From Brachypodius melanocephalos (taxonomy: Eukaryota; Chordata; Aves; Passeriformes; Pycnonotidae), in NCBI GenBank assembly GCA_013398615.1, contig VZSR01000680.1:851852-915851 (forward strand): DNA of 64,000 bases, written 5' to 3'. Positions 26,460-39,621 of this stretch are shown here, piece after piece. The position numbers and the translations under genes are program-made. Below the pieces are notes generated by a model. The model did not search any database and was not told the DNA's origin. It saw nothing but the letters and a program-made list of their open reading frames with translations. Within the stretch, counting starts at the first letter, position 1. The number at the start of each line of letters is the position of its first letter.

Positions 26460-28171
26460 CTTCAATAACAGGCTGCTGTCGCAAAGTTTGGAAATAACCA
26501 CAAACTTCAGAAAGTCCCTAGCATGTACAAAGAAACTCACATATTATGAACAAAATCTTGGGAAATTTTGATCTGTTAGAATTCTTAAAGATTGTGAGAT
26601 AGGGAAAATCAGCAGTAAAGAAGCCACCACTGACTGTCAGATCCAGTGAAAACTTCCCTTTTCCAAGCTATGAATGGCAAGGCAGAGCCAGGGAGACAAA
26701 GGGTGACACATACAAGCCAAGTGAGCATCAGACTTGATCCAACACTCAGTGCCCTTTTAAGTGACAGGGAAAAAAAGAGGTAGGAGACTTGGAGATAACC
26801 ATGGATATCACATATGCCCAGGGACAAAAAGGGAACACACTCATGTGGTATGGGAGAGGAAAAAGATCCTTTCAGCACAGAGCACAAAGGCTTCAGGAAA
26901 CTGGAGGCATCTGGATAACAGGGGCAGTTTGTGGAGAGAAGGGAAGACTCCAGGTTTTGTGGAGAGGAATGCAGTAGACTGTACACAGACCTTTATAAAA
27001 CTGGGTTTGCTGTTAGTTGGCTCACAACATTTGCCTGAAGGGAAGAGAGAGGCTACCACTTTTTAAGATCTCTAAACTCTCTAGCTATAGTAGCTCTAGG
27101 CTTCAGTGGCAAGGAATTCTACTCCAGAATAGTTTAGTTCAGGCTGGAAACCAGCACTTGTGGAAGCCTTACAAGAAATCCTTCCAATGTGTAGAGTATA
27201 TATGAAAAAACCTAAAACAATTCAGCAGTGGAAATGGTCTGACCTGTACAGGTGAGGTGAAGTGAGAGCCTTGTAGCCCCTCCTCAGAGCAAGGTGGTTT
27301 CAGCAGTACAGACCAACAAAACCAGTTGTTAGAGGAAGAGGAGAGCCCATTATCACCTGACACTGGGAGCCTGAGCTTCTACAGCTGTGCTTGCACAGAA
27401 AAAGCCCTGACCCCAGCGGGGGCAGCTACCACGCCCCCACCCCAACACAGCTGGAAACAAAGGCACCCACGGAGCCTGGAGCCCAGTCAGTCACTGTGTG
27501 CTATCCAGGCTGAAATGCCCAACCAGTTCTCTTCTGAGGTTTGCTCAGAACAGTTTTGGCATTAATGTCCTACCCAGGACAAAACCACAGCAGGGAAGGA
27601 AGGCGTTCGTGGTGAGCACGGCCCTTGTGTGGTACAGGCTGATAAAATGTAAATTCAAACTTGCATACTGACCAGGGATGGGTATGGATGCCTCTCTTCC
27701 ATATGCTGCTACGCAGGCAGGAGTGCAAAGTGCACAGAGCAAGAAAGCTATTTGAAGATTTGGAGCGTGCTGCCTCACACGGAGCAGCACTTCTGTGAAG
27801 AGGCCAGGGGAGGAAGGGAGATCAGGATGTGGATTTGTGTCCCATTAGACAGCCTGCAGGGAGCCCAGCTCGGACACTCAGTGATCTCCGACACGGCTGC
27901 AAGAACAGAGAGCTCAAGGCAGTTCAAGAGAAGCAGCCAGTGCCATAGGAGAGCAGTAAACCCTCATCCTCACTTTCTTCCTGGTAACAAGTCTGTGTAG
28001 TTATAGCCTTAATGTGCTTTAGATAGAGTAAGCCACAATGCAATTAGGATGTCCATATGGAGAGTCAGTGCAGCATAGCTACTACACTGTAAATTCAGAT
28101 CCTCGCTCACTGAGAATTAATTATCTTGTAGACAAGCCATGTGCCAGTGAAATCCATTTATTATTGTATAG

Positions 28172-28246
28172 GATATGTGGTCTTGAGGAAGGCTGGCCCA
28201 GAAGAAATGGGGGACTGAAACTATGATTGGCAAAGGAAACACATTG
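28172..28246 (+). other. Candidate purine-rich exon, plus strand (75 bp)
   Basis: The T-rich acceptor TTTATTATTGTATAG precedes the segment and TTG|GTAAGA closes it. The body is purine-rich (GAAGAAATGG). All frames contain stops, so only a non-coding exon is possible. Confidence 0.09.
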
Positions 28247-28357
28247 GTAAGAAATGCAGTTTTATGCCAAGTCAGTGGATTCAAAACAATCTGGCTTGGT
28301 TTTCAAACCCATTTTCTCCTGATATTCTAATCTTGGTCAAGCAAAGTAAAATAATAA

Positions 28358-28379
28358 CAATAATAAGAAAGAAAGAAAT
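28358..28379. repeat. AAT/GAAA short simple repeat
   Basis: An AATAAT run followed by three GAAA units. Short and imperfect. Confidence 0.7.
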
Positions 28380-31376
28380 GCTTTATTTTGGTCTTCTATA
28401 GGTAAAAAATAGACTTTTAAAATTAGAATTAAAATTTTAATACGGAATTTCTTTGGTGTATATGTCTCTTGTAGAAATAGGTTCTTCTGTCAAAATAAGG
28501 TTTCTATAGAAATTTTTCATTTGGTTTCACTTATTGTCCAAATTTGTATCTGCTATACCTTTGCAGAAATCAACAAAGTTGAACCAGAATGAACAATCAC
28601 ATTACACTACATGCTTTGCAGGAATGACAGACTTTTCTTGCTCCCTGGAATCAAAATACCACTGGAAGTAAATCTGCATTGTCTTAAAAATTCTTATGAT
28701 TTGAAAACTAGGTCAGTCAATTGTCCAAAAATTATAATAAAAAAGAAAGAGAGAAGAACTGTTGGGAACAAATCCATATTTCAAATTTCAGTTATACTGC
28801 TCTTGAGGTAGTCAGGCTTGGGTATAGCTAATCAACCTTTGAGATGGAGATTGAGTTGTGTGTCTCTTATCTTCATTCTCTGTGATTTTAGAAAAACATA
28901 TGCATGTGTGAGGGCACTTCGTTGTTCCTCTGATGATTTATCGTATCTTTGTGGGATAGTTTTGTTTCCTGCTATGAAATGCAAATGCAGCTTGCAGTGC
29001 TTCTGCTGTCTGTATAAAGGTTAAAAAGATATATAGATATACATTTAATGCTATGCTTGCAACTTTAAGAACTGGCTTTGAATGATGATTCTAGCACCAT
29101 AAAGATTTTTCACTGTCTACATTTTCTGATTTTAGTAGAAGGGCTTTTAATTACTTTCTTTGAAACTTTGCAGTTCCAATTTTAAAAGCATAACCCAGCT
29201 GCAAATAGACCTAGATTGTCTTGGTTGAGACAAAAAGTGGAAGCAAAGTTATGACTATTGAAAATCAGGTGAAAAGGAGGTTTCTATATATCCTATGACC
29301 ATCCTGTGGACCAATCTGAGAACAGATTTTTTGTGTGTCAGCTGATCATATACACTCTTTTTTCCTCTCCATTATTTCGCTTGTGAGGGGGTTCCATGCC
29401 AGTGAACCCCTTTTTGGTTGGTTTTCATTGCTCCAGAGTGAGTTTCATATCAGTCTTGCTCTTTGCCTTCTCAACAGATAAAGACAAAAAACGCTTACCA
29501 TTTCTCTTACAAGATGCCTACTGGTAGCCTTAATTATGCATCTGTTCTTTTAGGTCTTTTTTCTCCTCTGACTCATTTTAACACTTACCAGCTTCAAGTC
29601 CTGGTTCTCCCAAAAATCTTGAGAATGCAGATAAAAATTCCTTTCTCTGGAATCTCAATCCTTTACTTTCTAACTTGTTGTCAATATAGTATAGGATAGG
29701 CTAGGAAGGAAAACACATTTTCTTAGAATGGCCTGACCATGTTCTGAGGCTGGTTTTTAGCTCATATGCCAAGGTGTGGCAGTGACAAGCTATAGAAATG
29801 AAATCTGGATTCTACATGAACAGAAAAAAACCCCCCATACTTTAAAACAATTATTTAGCCATTTTAAAAGTTCAAAGATAAGACAATTATATCCGTTTAA
29901 TTTATATCCCAGCAGAATTTTGCCTCTGGTGAAACCAGCTCAGTGGGAACAGCTGAAACAGAGGGGAGCTTGATGCAAAGAACCACGCTCGTTGCTTTTC
30001 TCATAGCACCGTAAACATTTTTTTCAGAGCACAAACTTGTGCATTCATTAGCATCAGGGCCCCTTCCACACGGGGTGCTCCTTGGAAAAGCACCAAGTGA
30101 GCAGGACTATTAATTCCAATCAATATGGCACTCTGACAGAGAATGGGAAGCATCCCTAACCCAGCTGACTGTGTCCCTGATAAATGTCATGAGGGCAGTG
30201 TGTCACCCCTACCTTGCCTTTCCAGATTTCCATTATCCATCAGGACAGGCCATGAGGGAATGCCTGAGAACTGTGTGCTTCCCTGCAATAAGCCACAATG
30301 CTAATGAGGCATAACAAATTGAGGAAGTATCATGTATAATCCTGATCCCTCATTGACACCATTACCAGTATAGGTTTCAATTCACCATTTGTTACGTGCT
30401 TAATGCAGACAAAGTGGGGGGGTGTAGAAGAATAACTCCTTCAGTCATTGCATTTTTTAAAACAGTTGTCATCCTCCAAGACAAAACTCTCTGGTAATTT
30501 CCTCTGTTTTTGCTACTGCTATTTCTCAGCAGGATTTGCTGCTTGTTCTTGCAGGGGGTCAGCCAGACTTTGTCTTTCTCACAGTTTCAATTTCCTACTG
30601 GGATTAAGGGTCTAGCATATTTCTACAACAAATCAACTGAACCTAAAATAAACAAACTTACTGAACAACACGGCTCTGGTACTTGCCTGCGTTTTTGGAG
30701 CCAGCTGAAGTCTTTTGTAAGGGGTTCCAGAGGGAAACTGAGGCAAATACATCGTTTTAGTGAATTCTCATCAAAGTTACGGCACATTTTGTAGTTTGTG
30801 AGGCTTATTTTCTAGGATGTGAACTGTGTTCTTCAGATGTGTTTTTTTTCCAGTCATGCACTCTGTGATTCTTCCCAGAAATGGTACTTTGCATTACTTT
30901 GAACAATCCCAGGGTACCCTGCAGACAATGAATAATAATTTGTCACTGCAAATTTATGACAGAAAACAGTACAGATTTATCTACAGAATGAAAGTCCCAA
31001 ATGTTGCTCCATGATACTGATTTTCATGCCTCCCTCTCTTTACCCCCAGTAGCTCAGTGATGTGCTTTTTGGCCTGTGGACTCTCCCCACAGGCTGCTCT
31101 TCTCTGAAATCCTGGTCTTACTGACAGTGGTTCTCAGGAAGGTGGCCTGTCCCCACACTGTGACCAAAGGGACGGGGACAAGAGACAGGTTTTCATACAG
31201 GTGGTGAGCAGATACTCCGTCCACCCAAGGGAGCTGCCCCTCAGGTCACTGTGTCATCTGTGAGTCCTTCTTCCTCCCTGCTATGGGGCTGATAGCCCCT
31301 GGGCTCGTACAGCCCCTCAGTTTTCCCACAGCTTCCTGTTTCCTTCTTTTTGGGGCTCTTCTGCCTCTTATTTCAG

Positions 31377-31436
31377 AGGGAATTTGGAGGCCAGGCTGAC
31401 CTGAGCAAACAACACCTCTTGAGCAGCATTACTCAG
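31377..31436 (+). other. Candidate internal exon, plus strand (60 bp, phase 0-0)
   Basis: A long pyrimidine tract ending CTCTTCTGCCTCTTATTTCAG is an excellent acceptor. The segment ends CAG|GTGTGG, a moderate donor. It is 20 codons open in phase 0, starting REFGGQADLSKQHLL. No protein family is recognised. Confidence 0.15.
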
Positions 31437-32601
31437 GTGTGGGGGACCCTGGCTGCCAGGAAACCTGCTTCTGCATGGGAACCAAACTACAATTACACTG
31501 TTCCCAGCCAAGAAAATAACCTGCAAACCAAGACACCCAAGCAAAAGAATAACCTCTGGTTTAGTCCTCCATTAAAAGGCACTCACAACAATGCAACAGT
31601 AATATTCATCTGGATCACAGCTTGCATGCATGTTTCAAGTTACACACATTAACTGCTGCTTAATGAATAAATAGAGAACTTTTTGAAGTGGAATAGAAAT
31701 GTCTCCACAGTGCTGAATGCATTTTAAATGGGAAATGGGGTGAAACTTTCACAGAGATGTGACAAAATAGAAGACTGGTAACAGAAATAAGGTATGTGGC
31801 AATGAAACACAAAGTTATTACTGGCACTCAATTAGGAAGATTTTTATTAGTCACCTCTATTTGCTCCTCATAAATAGTGAAGCCACATAATACCCCTATA
31901 ATGGCCACTACAGGAGTGTTGTGATAGCCACAGTAAATGTGCTGGGTAAGAAAAAGAGCACTTGAGCCCCTTTATTAAACCAGATCTGATTAGGAATTGT
32001 ACTCCAGGCGTGCTTGTGTTAAGCTGACTTTCAGGTCAGATATTCGCTGTGCTGAGAAGCTTTGGGGTGAAGAACTAGTTCCTGCTCCATTCAGGATTTT
32101 ATTTTCTGGACAAATGCACTGGTTTGAGAGAGAAGGTATTAAATTTGGCTAAGATATAACTATTTCCATAGAAATGTACTGAAATTGAAAGGTCTTTGAC
32201 ATGCTTTCAAATGATCAAGTGTCACAAAAAGTGGTTATTTTTGATCTCATTAACCAGCTAAGCGAATGACGGTTTAAATGTAAAAAAGTATTTTCATGAT
32301 TTGTATTTTTATCAGGCCATTTCAAATTGAAAGACTGACTAATTTTAATAGGATTTCTACAATAAATGGGAAAATTGTCCAAATTTTGTTACCAATACAT
32401 TTTTCACTTGAAACACTCTAAAGGAAAAAGATACTTAATCAGGTAACTAGAGCCAAATCAGGCCAGTCTGCACTCTTTGCTGCTGTCTCAGTCATAAGTC
32501 TCCCTTAAATTCATTTCCAAATGTTTGTGGACAAGCAGAGATGTTCAACATGAAATGGCAGCTCCTTATGTAAATTTGTGTAAATATTTCATTATTCATA
32601 A

Positions 32602-32620
32602 TAGCTATAAATTATAGCTA
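32602..32620. repeat. 19-bp AT-rich perfect palindrome
   Basis: TAGCTATAA-A-TTATAGCTA has two 9-bp arms around a single A. Probably fortuitous in AT-rich DNA, or a cruciform-prone spot. Confidence 0.8.
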
Positions 32621-32683
32621 ATTTGAAGTCCTGCTTGAAAACCTTTGTTACAAAAGTTGTCAAACATTAGTTAAAAAAAATAA

Positions 32684-32700
32684 GAAAGAGAGAGAGAGGA
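32684..32700. repeat. (AG)n short microsatellite
   Basis: Short AG dinucleotide run following an A-rich stretch. Confidence 0.8.
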
Positions 32701-33319
32701 GAAAAAATTCTCTTAGATTAATGTCACTGAATTTAATAAAAAATGTCTACTACTTAATAGAGAGAAAACTGAAGCAGCTGCAGAATTTTAAGACATGATT
32801 TCTCACTTTAAAAGATGGGTTTCTATTGGCCTGACTGTGTAAGGTTGTCCTCAACTAAGCATAAGTTTGACCCAAAGTTTAAAGGGTTGAAATAAAAATG
32901 TGAATCTAACTGCTGGACTTGTAGCACAAAAGGTTCTTTGGAAGGCAATGAAATACTAAATATCACGTTGTTATCTTCTTGTTTTTATTTACTTATTGGG
33001 GAGTTTTGCTTTTTTCCTTGCTTTTCTCTGTATCTCACTTTTCTTTATTTCATGTTCCCTTTTATCCTGAAAAATAATTGAAAATTTACTTTGTTTAGTA
33101 TGAGTCAATTATCCTGTACCCACTTGAAACACAAGGACCTTTCCTAATTAGAAAAGAGTGGTTTGTGTGTTATGTTGTGTCCTGCATTTGGATAACAATA
33201 GAAAATTAATAACAAGTCCTGAAAAGAAGGTAATAGGTAGCTAATATGTTTTGTTTTGTAAGATTATGAAGTTGATCAGCTTTTTTAAAATTAATTTTAT
33301 CACCGACATCCTGTAACAA

Positions 33320-33390
33320 TAAATGATCAGATCTATTACACATAATTAATTATCATTTATTATTGTACCCACTGTTTGTAAGCCCACAGA
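33320..33390. promoter_or_regulatory. Homeobox-motif-rich AT segment
   Basis: Contains the 12-bp palindrome ATAATTAATTAT (33342-33353), i.e. overlapping TAATTA homeodomain sites, next to TGATCA and AACAAT. It is unique-looking sequence. AT-rich DNA yields such sites by chance, so confidence is low. Confidence 0.12.
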
Positions 33391-33481
33391 TAATTTCCTG
33401 TTCATAAAGAGCTATGACAGACATTCAGTAAGCATAATAATCTGCATAGTGTCAGTTTGTAAATACAGTTACACCACCAAG
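33390..33481 (+). other. Candidate internal exon, plus strand (92 bp)
   Basis: The segment follows CCCACAG, with a weak pyrimidine tract, and ends AAG|GTAAGT, a perfect donor. One frame is open for 30 codons. Its AT-richness argues against coding. Confidence 0.09.
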
Positions 33482-34008
33482 GTAAGTTGAGGGGTCTGAA
33501 AACCAAAAACTCCAAAGTTTCTTCTATGTGTGATTGAGTTTACACTGCACTCCAGATTGTGCCACATAAATTGTGTGCCCCACTTTACTCCTCTGGGTTC
33601 TGGTAGTAACAAAGCCTCCCTTTCTGAAGGGTTTTGATAGTCCTGGATGAAAGCTTCTAAGCACAGAGTATTATATGTTATAGCTGTGGTTTCCTAAGTC
33701 TTTGCTGGTTAATAATGCAGTGTGAGCTGCTGGAAATCGAGAAAATTTGCTTGCAAATAATAAAGGATGTTTGTGTCAGCAGCCTTACCTCTCCTCATCT
33801 TCCTGTCTGTCATTCTAATGGTAGGTATGAATATGCATCTTTGTCGAATTAGAACAAGAGTTATCTGCCCTTTCCAACAAAGCAATAGATTATTCTTCAA
33901 AGTTAACTGAAGACAGCATATGTTTTCCCCTTTATGTTTTTTCCTTTTTTTTAATTAGTTTGGGAAAGCTGCGAGATTGAACAGAAACTTGCAAGGTCTT
34001 CAAACATG

Positions 34009-34073
34009 GTATATATCCATACATATATACATATACATCATATACATATATATACACACACACTTAGCTACCA
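34009..34073. repeat. Mixed TA/CA/CATA simple repeat
   Basis: An imperfect TATA/CATA array that passes into (CA)n before CTTAGC. It is a degenerate alternating purine-pyrimidine microsatellite. Confidence 0.85.
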
Positions 34074-36317
34074 CTTTGAAATGGTTCATGTCTCTTCCCA
34101 AGACTCTGAGAGCAAAACAAATTAGTCAACGGGGCTCCTAAAAGAGGACGGTTAACAATCACAGCAGACAGAAATTTGGAAAATCAGGAGTTTTGGTGGC
34201 TTCAGTCCAGACTTTGATTTTACTATTGGAGCAGTTTGGACATGTTTTGGTTTTGCTTTGTGTCCTTAAATGTGCAGAAGGAAGTGTGGCAGGGACGGGT
34301 TCCCGAGGTGTTGGACAACAAATGGTAGGTGCTTGAGAATCAGGAACACCATAACTTGGGCAAGGGACTGGTGACATTTTGCCAGTTTGATTTTAATACC
34401 TGGCACATCTGTGGCATCCCCAAACAGCCTATAATTTAGCTAAAACATCATAAAGATATTCAGTGTCATAAAAGCAACATTTTATTTAACCTTCCTGTAA
34501 CAACTTTAAGAACAGTAATCTGTTAGAGTAGGCTGCATGTCTGGCACATGATAGTGGATGAGAATGAGTAATCAAATCTTAAATATGTATTTGTAGCAAT
34601 ATTGCCTCAAAGTTTTTGCAAATATGGCTAAAAAGTATGTGATGAGAAGAAATAAAGACAGAGAAAGCAAAATAAAATTTCATTGTCCTTAACTGGGAGC
34701 TAAAAGAAGAGTTTCCACTACATCAACAGGTTTTTTATTTGTTGCTGCATATCACTGTAAGCCAGTGCAAACAAAACCAAAGCCACAGTACCCCAAATCT
34801 AAATAAAATCTGATTCTACAATAATTAGCACACAAGGTTTAAATAGGCAAATACTTGTATTTTATTATTAATTTTTTTTTCCTGATTGTCTGAGGTTTTC
34901 TATGTCTTTAATATATACTTGATACATTCTTCTGCAAAGTAAGAAGGAGAAAATAATACCTATTCCTCAACTGTGTAAGTACAGAAGCCCAAAGGAAATG
35001 AAGACACTCAGGAGAGGACTTTTCATAGTGCTGAATCCCACACTTTGTGGGTTCTCTATGTCATTGGCAGCCTTCCTAAACTTCCTCCTGTATTCCCCTG
35101 GTACATCTCAGTGCTGTTTGCTGCAGTTAGGTCAGACATCCCCCCTCCAGCCTCATCCCTAAACATCTCTCAAATCCAGGACTCCTCAAGAGGAGACCTC
35201 CAAGTGCCTACAAGGGGGCACACCCATATTCCCTGGTGTTGAATATAGCCTGTGGATGTGTCAGGAGAGAGAGGGAATTATCTCTGCCTTCACAGAAAAC
35301 ATTGGAGAGGCTCCATCAGGAGTGCTCCATCAGGAATACAGGACACGTCTTTTGGCCATCAAAGTCTGCAAAGAGGAACTGAGGCACAGGAAAGAAAGGC
35401 TGCCAGGAAGATGAAGGAAATGAAGAGCACCCCAGATGAACAAAGATCAAGATCTTAACTCTTTCTGCACTGCAAAATGATTCTCTGAGGGTGATGACTC
35501 CTTTCTGCCTGCATCTGAGGATAAACACTAGAAGAGAGAAGAGTTCATTAGGTAACTGCTAAAACTGATACAATGAAAAGTTGCTTTAGTCTGGCCTGAA
35601 TAATTCTGGGCTGAAAGTGAGAAGAGATTATGAACTCTCAGAGCAGTGAGACTCTGGGCACATTTTTGAAATCTTTCATGGAAACTGCCTGCTCTTTCAG
35701 ACAAGCCAGTTGATTGAGCCTGAGGATCCTCAGCCTTCGTCCCCCTGTTAGACATATACTTAGTAAGAGAACTAAGATGAAAAAAATAAGACAAAAGCAC
35801 TGCATTTTCAAATGTGTGAATATGCAACATTCTTCTTTCTCAGCTTCATAAAGCAAAGACAAAATCATGTCACAGTTTTGCAGGGTAAAAGGAGTGCTAA
35901 GACCTTTTTTGTCATTTTTATCCTCTAACTACTCTTGTGCCCAATAACATGTTTGGCTAAATCTGCCTGTTGCCTGGGATGAAGGAGATCAGCCCTTGCA
36001 CCATCTCACACTGGTTGGCTGGCATGAGGTTGCTCTTTCCCAGACTTTTCCAGTACTTTGGCTTAGATCTCTACAGGTCTAAGACCTCTACAGATCAAAC
36101 TGTTGTGCAAAAGTAACCCATTCTTCATAGTGATGACTGGATTTCTCCATGACATAAAAATGCATATGACCAGGAACATGGCATTTTCTGTGTTTGAAAT
36201 AAGTGCCAAATTTATGGCTGTACAAGGCTGGCTGATGTGGATTTATCTGCTGAAGAACTGATGAAGAAAACCTGTTGGTGGTTACAGCAAGGGCTGGTAT
36301 TCTGGTTTCTTTCCTAG

Positions 36318-36358
36318 GTTTTCCATGGATTCACGAGGGTGCCCTCTGGCATGCCTAG
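36318..36358 (+). other. Candidate short exon, plus strand (41 bp)
   Basis: TCTGGTTTCTTTCCTAG is a strong acceptor and TAG|GTAGGT a moderate donor. It contains an ATG opening a chance-length frame. Confidence 0.08.
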
Positions 36359-37079
36359 GTAGGTTCACTTTCAAGTCTATAAAAAATGGATTTGTGTTTA
36401 TCCACCTCACATCCTGTTTCAATACAGAACCTTTAATATTTGTGAAGGAATTTGCACAACAGCAGTGTAATGTAGTACATGCACTTGTGATAATGGGAAA
36501 TAACCCTATAATGGGTTGGGGTTTTATTTTAATTAGAAGAAATCCAAAAGAACAATAGCGAATCAAGCCACTTTTAAAATTTACTATTAACTGACTAATT
36601 TAACTAAGACTAGAATTTGCCCCAGTGTCAGATTCTAGAATATTCATAAATAATGACAGAAATAGCAACCACAGAATTAAGCAATTAATGAGCTCTTTTT
36701 ACCACATGAAAGGCCCTGATACAGACCCTTTAGCTCTTGCTAATGAGAAAACCAGACAGTTTCTCCCACAGGCAGTCTGTCGGCTTTCTTTCAGGCATTT
36801 CATGAATTTTGGGCAGAGCACCCATGATACACAGTAGGTGCACAGAATGGCAGATCCTCTCCTCAGTACTGAAGGATGCCTAGAGTCACACCAAGGCTGC
36901 CCACCAGACCAAAACTTTGCTTCACTCTTTGTCAAACTTAGGTAAAAAGGACAAACAGAGTCTTCAGAAACGTCATTTTTTGGTGCTTTAAGTTGGTTTA
37001 TGTGAGATTTTCCTTCTTTTCCACAGGAATCCACTTTATGAGAACAGACACGAGCAGAAGAAAGCTAATTATTTAACAA

Positions 37080-37300
37080 CTTAAAAGGTGGGGGGAGTTA
37101 AGACAGTTGCTAAACAATAGTGAAACTAATGTTGAATAGCATTCAATTAATATTTATAACATGCAGCAATATTAACAGCAGAATTAACTTATTTTTGTAT
37201 GTCTGACAGCTCTCTAGTTAATTAAGAATTGCATTATGATATTTTGCATATTTCCCATGCAAATACAGTATTATTTGCAGAATTATTTTTATCCTTAATT
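37080..37300. promoter_or_regulatory. AT-rich segment with POU octamer and homeodomain motifs
   Basis: A perfect octamer ATGCAAAT lies at 37257-37264. ATTTTGCATA is just upstream and TTAATTAA-type sites lie around 37217-37224. It has the texture of a vertebrate conserved noncoding element, but conservation is untested. Confidence 0.15.
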
Positions 37301-39445
37301 GAGGCTTTGTTTGGAAATCACTGTTTTCTCCTCTGCTGAAGCTCTGTAAATGATCTTATTAGGGATGTGATTTTTTCCCCATCACTTTCTCACAGAAATT
37401 TATATTGTAAAAAAATGTACATATCACGTATATCTAAAAGTGCAAATTACAGTCTAGTTGGGTTTGTGGAAAGAATCAGCCCAGAGGATTCCTAAGTTCC
37501 ACAGGAAATCAAGGGAACTGGTGTTCATCCTCACTTCCATTAGACACCTATTGCATTTTTAACACAGCTAAGAACTTTACTGAACCTGGGTTTAAGCAGC
37601 TGTGTAAAAAGATGAAGGAAAGCAGAGAAAAGTGTTGGAACACCCACCTTGGCTACTCCTAATCTACATGGAGTGTTGAGAGCATCCCAGAGCACCCTCA
37701 GCTTCCCAGTGACACATGTGCCAGAGCAGCAGCTCTCCACACACAGTGTGATGAACTCTTGGCAGCCTGATGCTGTAAGGATGGCGTGGCCAAGTCCAAA
37801 CAGCCTTTCTGCACCACTGCTTATCAGAACAGTTTTGCACATTCCACTTCCTACAGGGAGCCATTTTCATCTCTTTTGGGTCAGGCTTACTTCTGCTACT
37901 TTCTGGGTTCAGTTTTAAAACCCTGTAGGGATTTGATGGAGTTACTGGGTTAGGACAATGGCAGCCGAAACCTAAATGAAATATGGCTGTAATGGCAAGA
38001 ACAACTAAGAGTAATAACTTACTTCATCCAAAATATAATTTCAGAGGAGGAGTGGAAGCCTCCACGACATAAGTAATTTCAAATTTCCCTGGCAAAAGCG
38101 TGAGGCAATTAACAGGTTGAATCCTGTAGTGACTCAGTATGATGATATCATAAACTTTTCTTTCTCCCACTCTAAAGATTCTATGCTAAAGGTCTGCACT
38201 GCTCTAAGAGAAAAAAATAGGATAAAGGTGAAGGGAGACAGGGTTAACAGAGAAGGAGGCAGTTTGCTGGTGGTTTTAAATATTTTTCCACCTTCATCAT
38301 GATCTTTTTACTTACATCCAGCCCTGCCTCCAACAAGAAGGAAACAAAAAGGATAAATGTGGCAATGAGAACTTATCTCTGTCTCTACTTTCCTCCTTTT
38401 CTCCTTGGATGAAATTCAGATGCCAGGCTGTGAAAAAAAAATTTCCTTTTTCCAGTTTTTTTTTTTCATGCTCTCCAGGGACAGCCAGGGTGGCATGTTT
38501 TGGATCTACATCTGTATTTTCCTGCTCTTTTGACATTCCTTTTCTTCCAAGTAATTTACATTATTTTAGATTCTCTAGGAACAATAAGTACCAAGCTATT
38601 TATAATTCTCTATTAAAGAATAATAATCAGATTTTCTATAAATCACAGTAAAAAAGCTGTAAGGGGAAAAAAGAAAATCACTCAGTTCACCCTGTCAGAA
38701 AAGTATAAACTCAAAAGAGCTGAATTCGTGCCCTGCTCTGTCAGAAACTTCATTTATGACATTGGATAGATTGTAGCCTCTCTCCACCTCTGCTCCCAGT
38801 CTGCAGGATAGGAATACCATGAACATTTCCCTTCTTGACTGCAGTGGGCTGGGTTGAGGGAAACCTTACGAGCCTTATAAGAAATCAGAAACACTTTCTG
38901 CAGGACAAAAAAGAACACCATGATAAAAAAATGTGCTCAGAACTGCGAGGCAATAGGAAACTACTGTAATGAAGACATATAAGTACCAAATTAAATTACT
39001 GGCCTGAGCTGTAACAGTCTTACCTCTGAAGTCTGTTAAAGCACATTTGAGGATACAATATGCACAGCCTTGGCTTGGACTAACTGCAGTGCTGCTTTAT
39101 ACTTAAAATATGGATGGAGTGACTTCTTGTATGTATATGCACATGTAATTGAACATTTGATTCAGTGAACAGCTCCCCTGCACCCCACAGCTTCATTTTC
39201 CTCAATATATAAATAATTCTTGTAAATGGTTTTCTTCTGACAGTTGTGCACACTCTTCTTCCCTATAGTCAAAAAAGATGTGAAGCTGAACCAATAGTGA
39301 AAAATCTGGAGGTCAGATTCTGCTTTGAGCAATACCTGGGACACTTCAGACAGGATTTTCAAAGGAGGTGAGAGGCCAGGCTGTCCACAAACACAGCAGG
39401 AGAACATAGCTGGTTACAATACCCTTCTTTCTTCTCTTTTCCCAG

Positions 39446-39621
39446 TATCCCAGACCCGCTACAGCGGGAATTGTTTTGTGGCAGGCCAGGCAGCAGGCAG
39501 TGATGCACCTTCCACCTCACAGCCCTGCAGTGAAGCAGACACAAGTGGCCCTTCTCTTCCAAAGAGGCATGGGGAGACTGGAACAGTGAAGGAGGAGGAG
39601 TTCTCTCTCTTTAGCACTTAG
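39446..39621 (+). other. Candidate terminal exon, plus strand, with S/T/E/K-rich open frame
   Basis: ACCCTTCTTTCTTCTCTTTT followed by CCCAG is the strongest acceptor I saw in the window. The frame entered in phase 1 runs 58 codons to TAG at 39619-39621; it is rich in Ser, Thr, Gly and Gln and ends KEEEFSLFST. Base composition is more GC-rich than the surroundings. A donor-like TGG|GTAAGA follows at 39626, so it could also be an internal non-coding exon. No AATAAA is visible in the next few hundred bases, and no homology is recognised. Confidence 0.18.

Larger units (their letters stand above)
24780..31376. other. Unique noncoding sequence with microsatellites
   Basis: A 12-bp motif ATTACATTAAAA is tandemly repeated at 25024 and 25040. 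The (TA)n, (CAGA)n and G/T tracts are listed separately. A small GC-rich patch lies at 27400-27490. No gene recognised. Confidence 0.65.
31437..39445. other. Unique, largely AT-rich noncoding sequence
   Basis: No interspersed repeat recognised. A 12-bp word GCTCCATCAGGA is duplicated in tandem at 35310 and 35324. Regulatory-looking AT-rich segments and weak exon candidates are listed separately. Confidence 0.65.
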
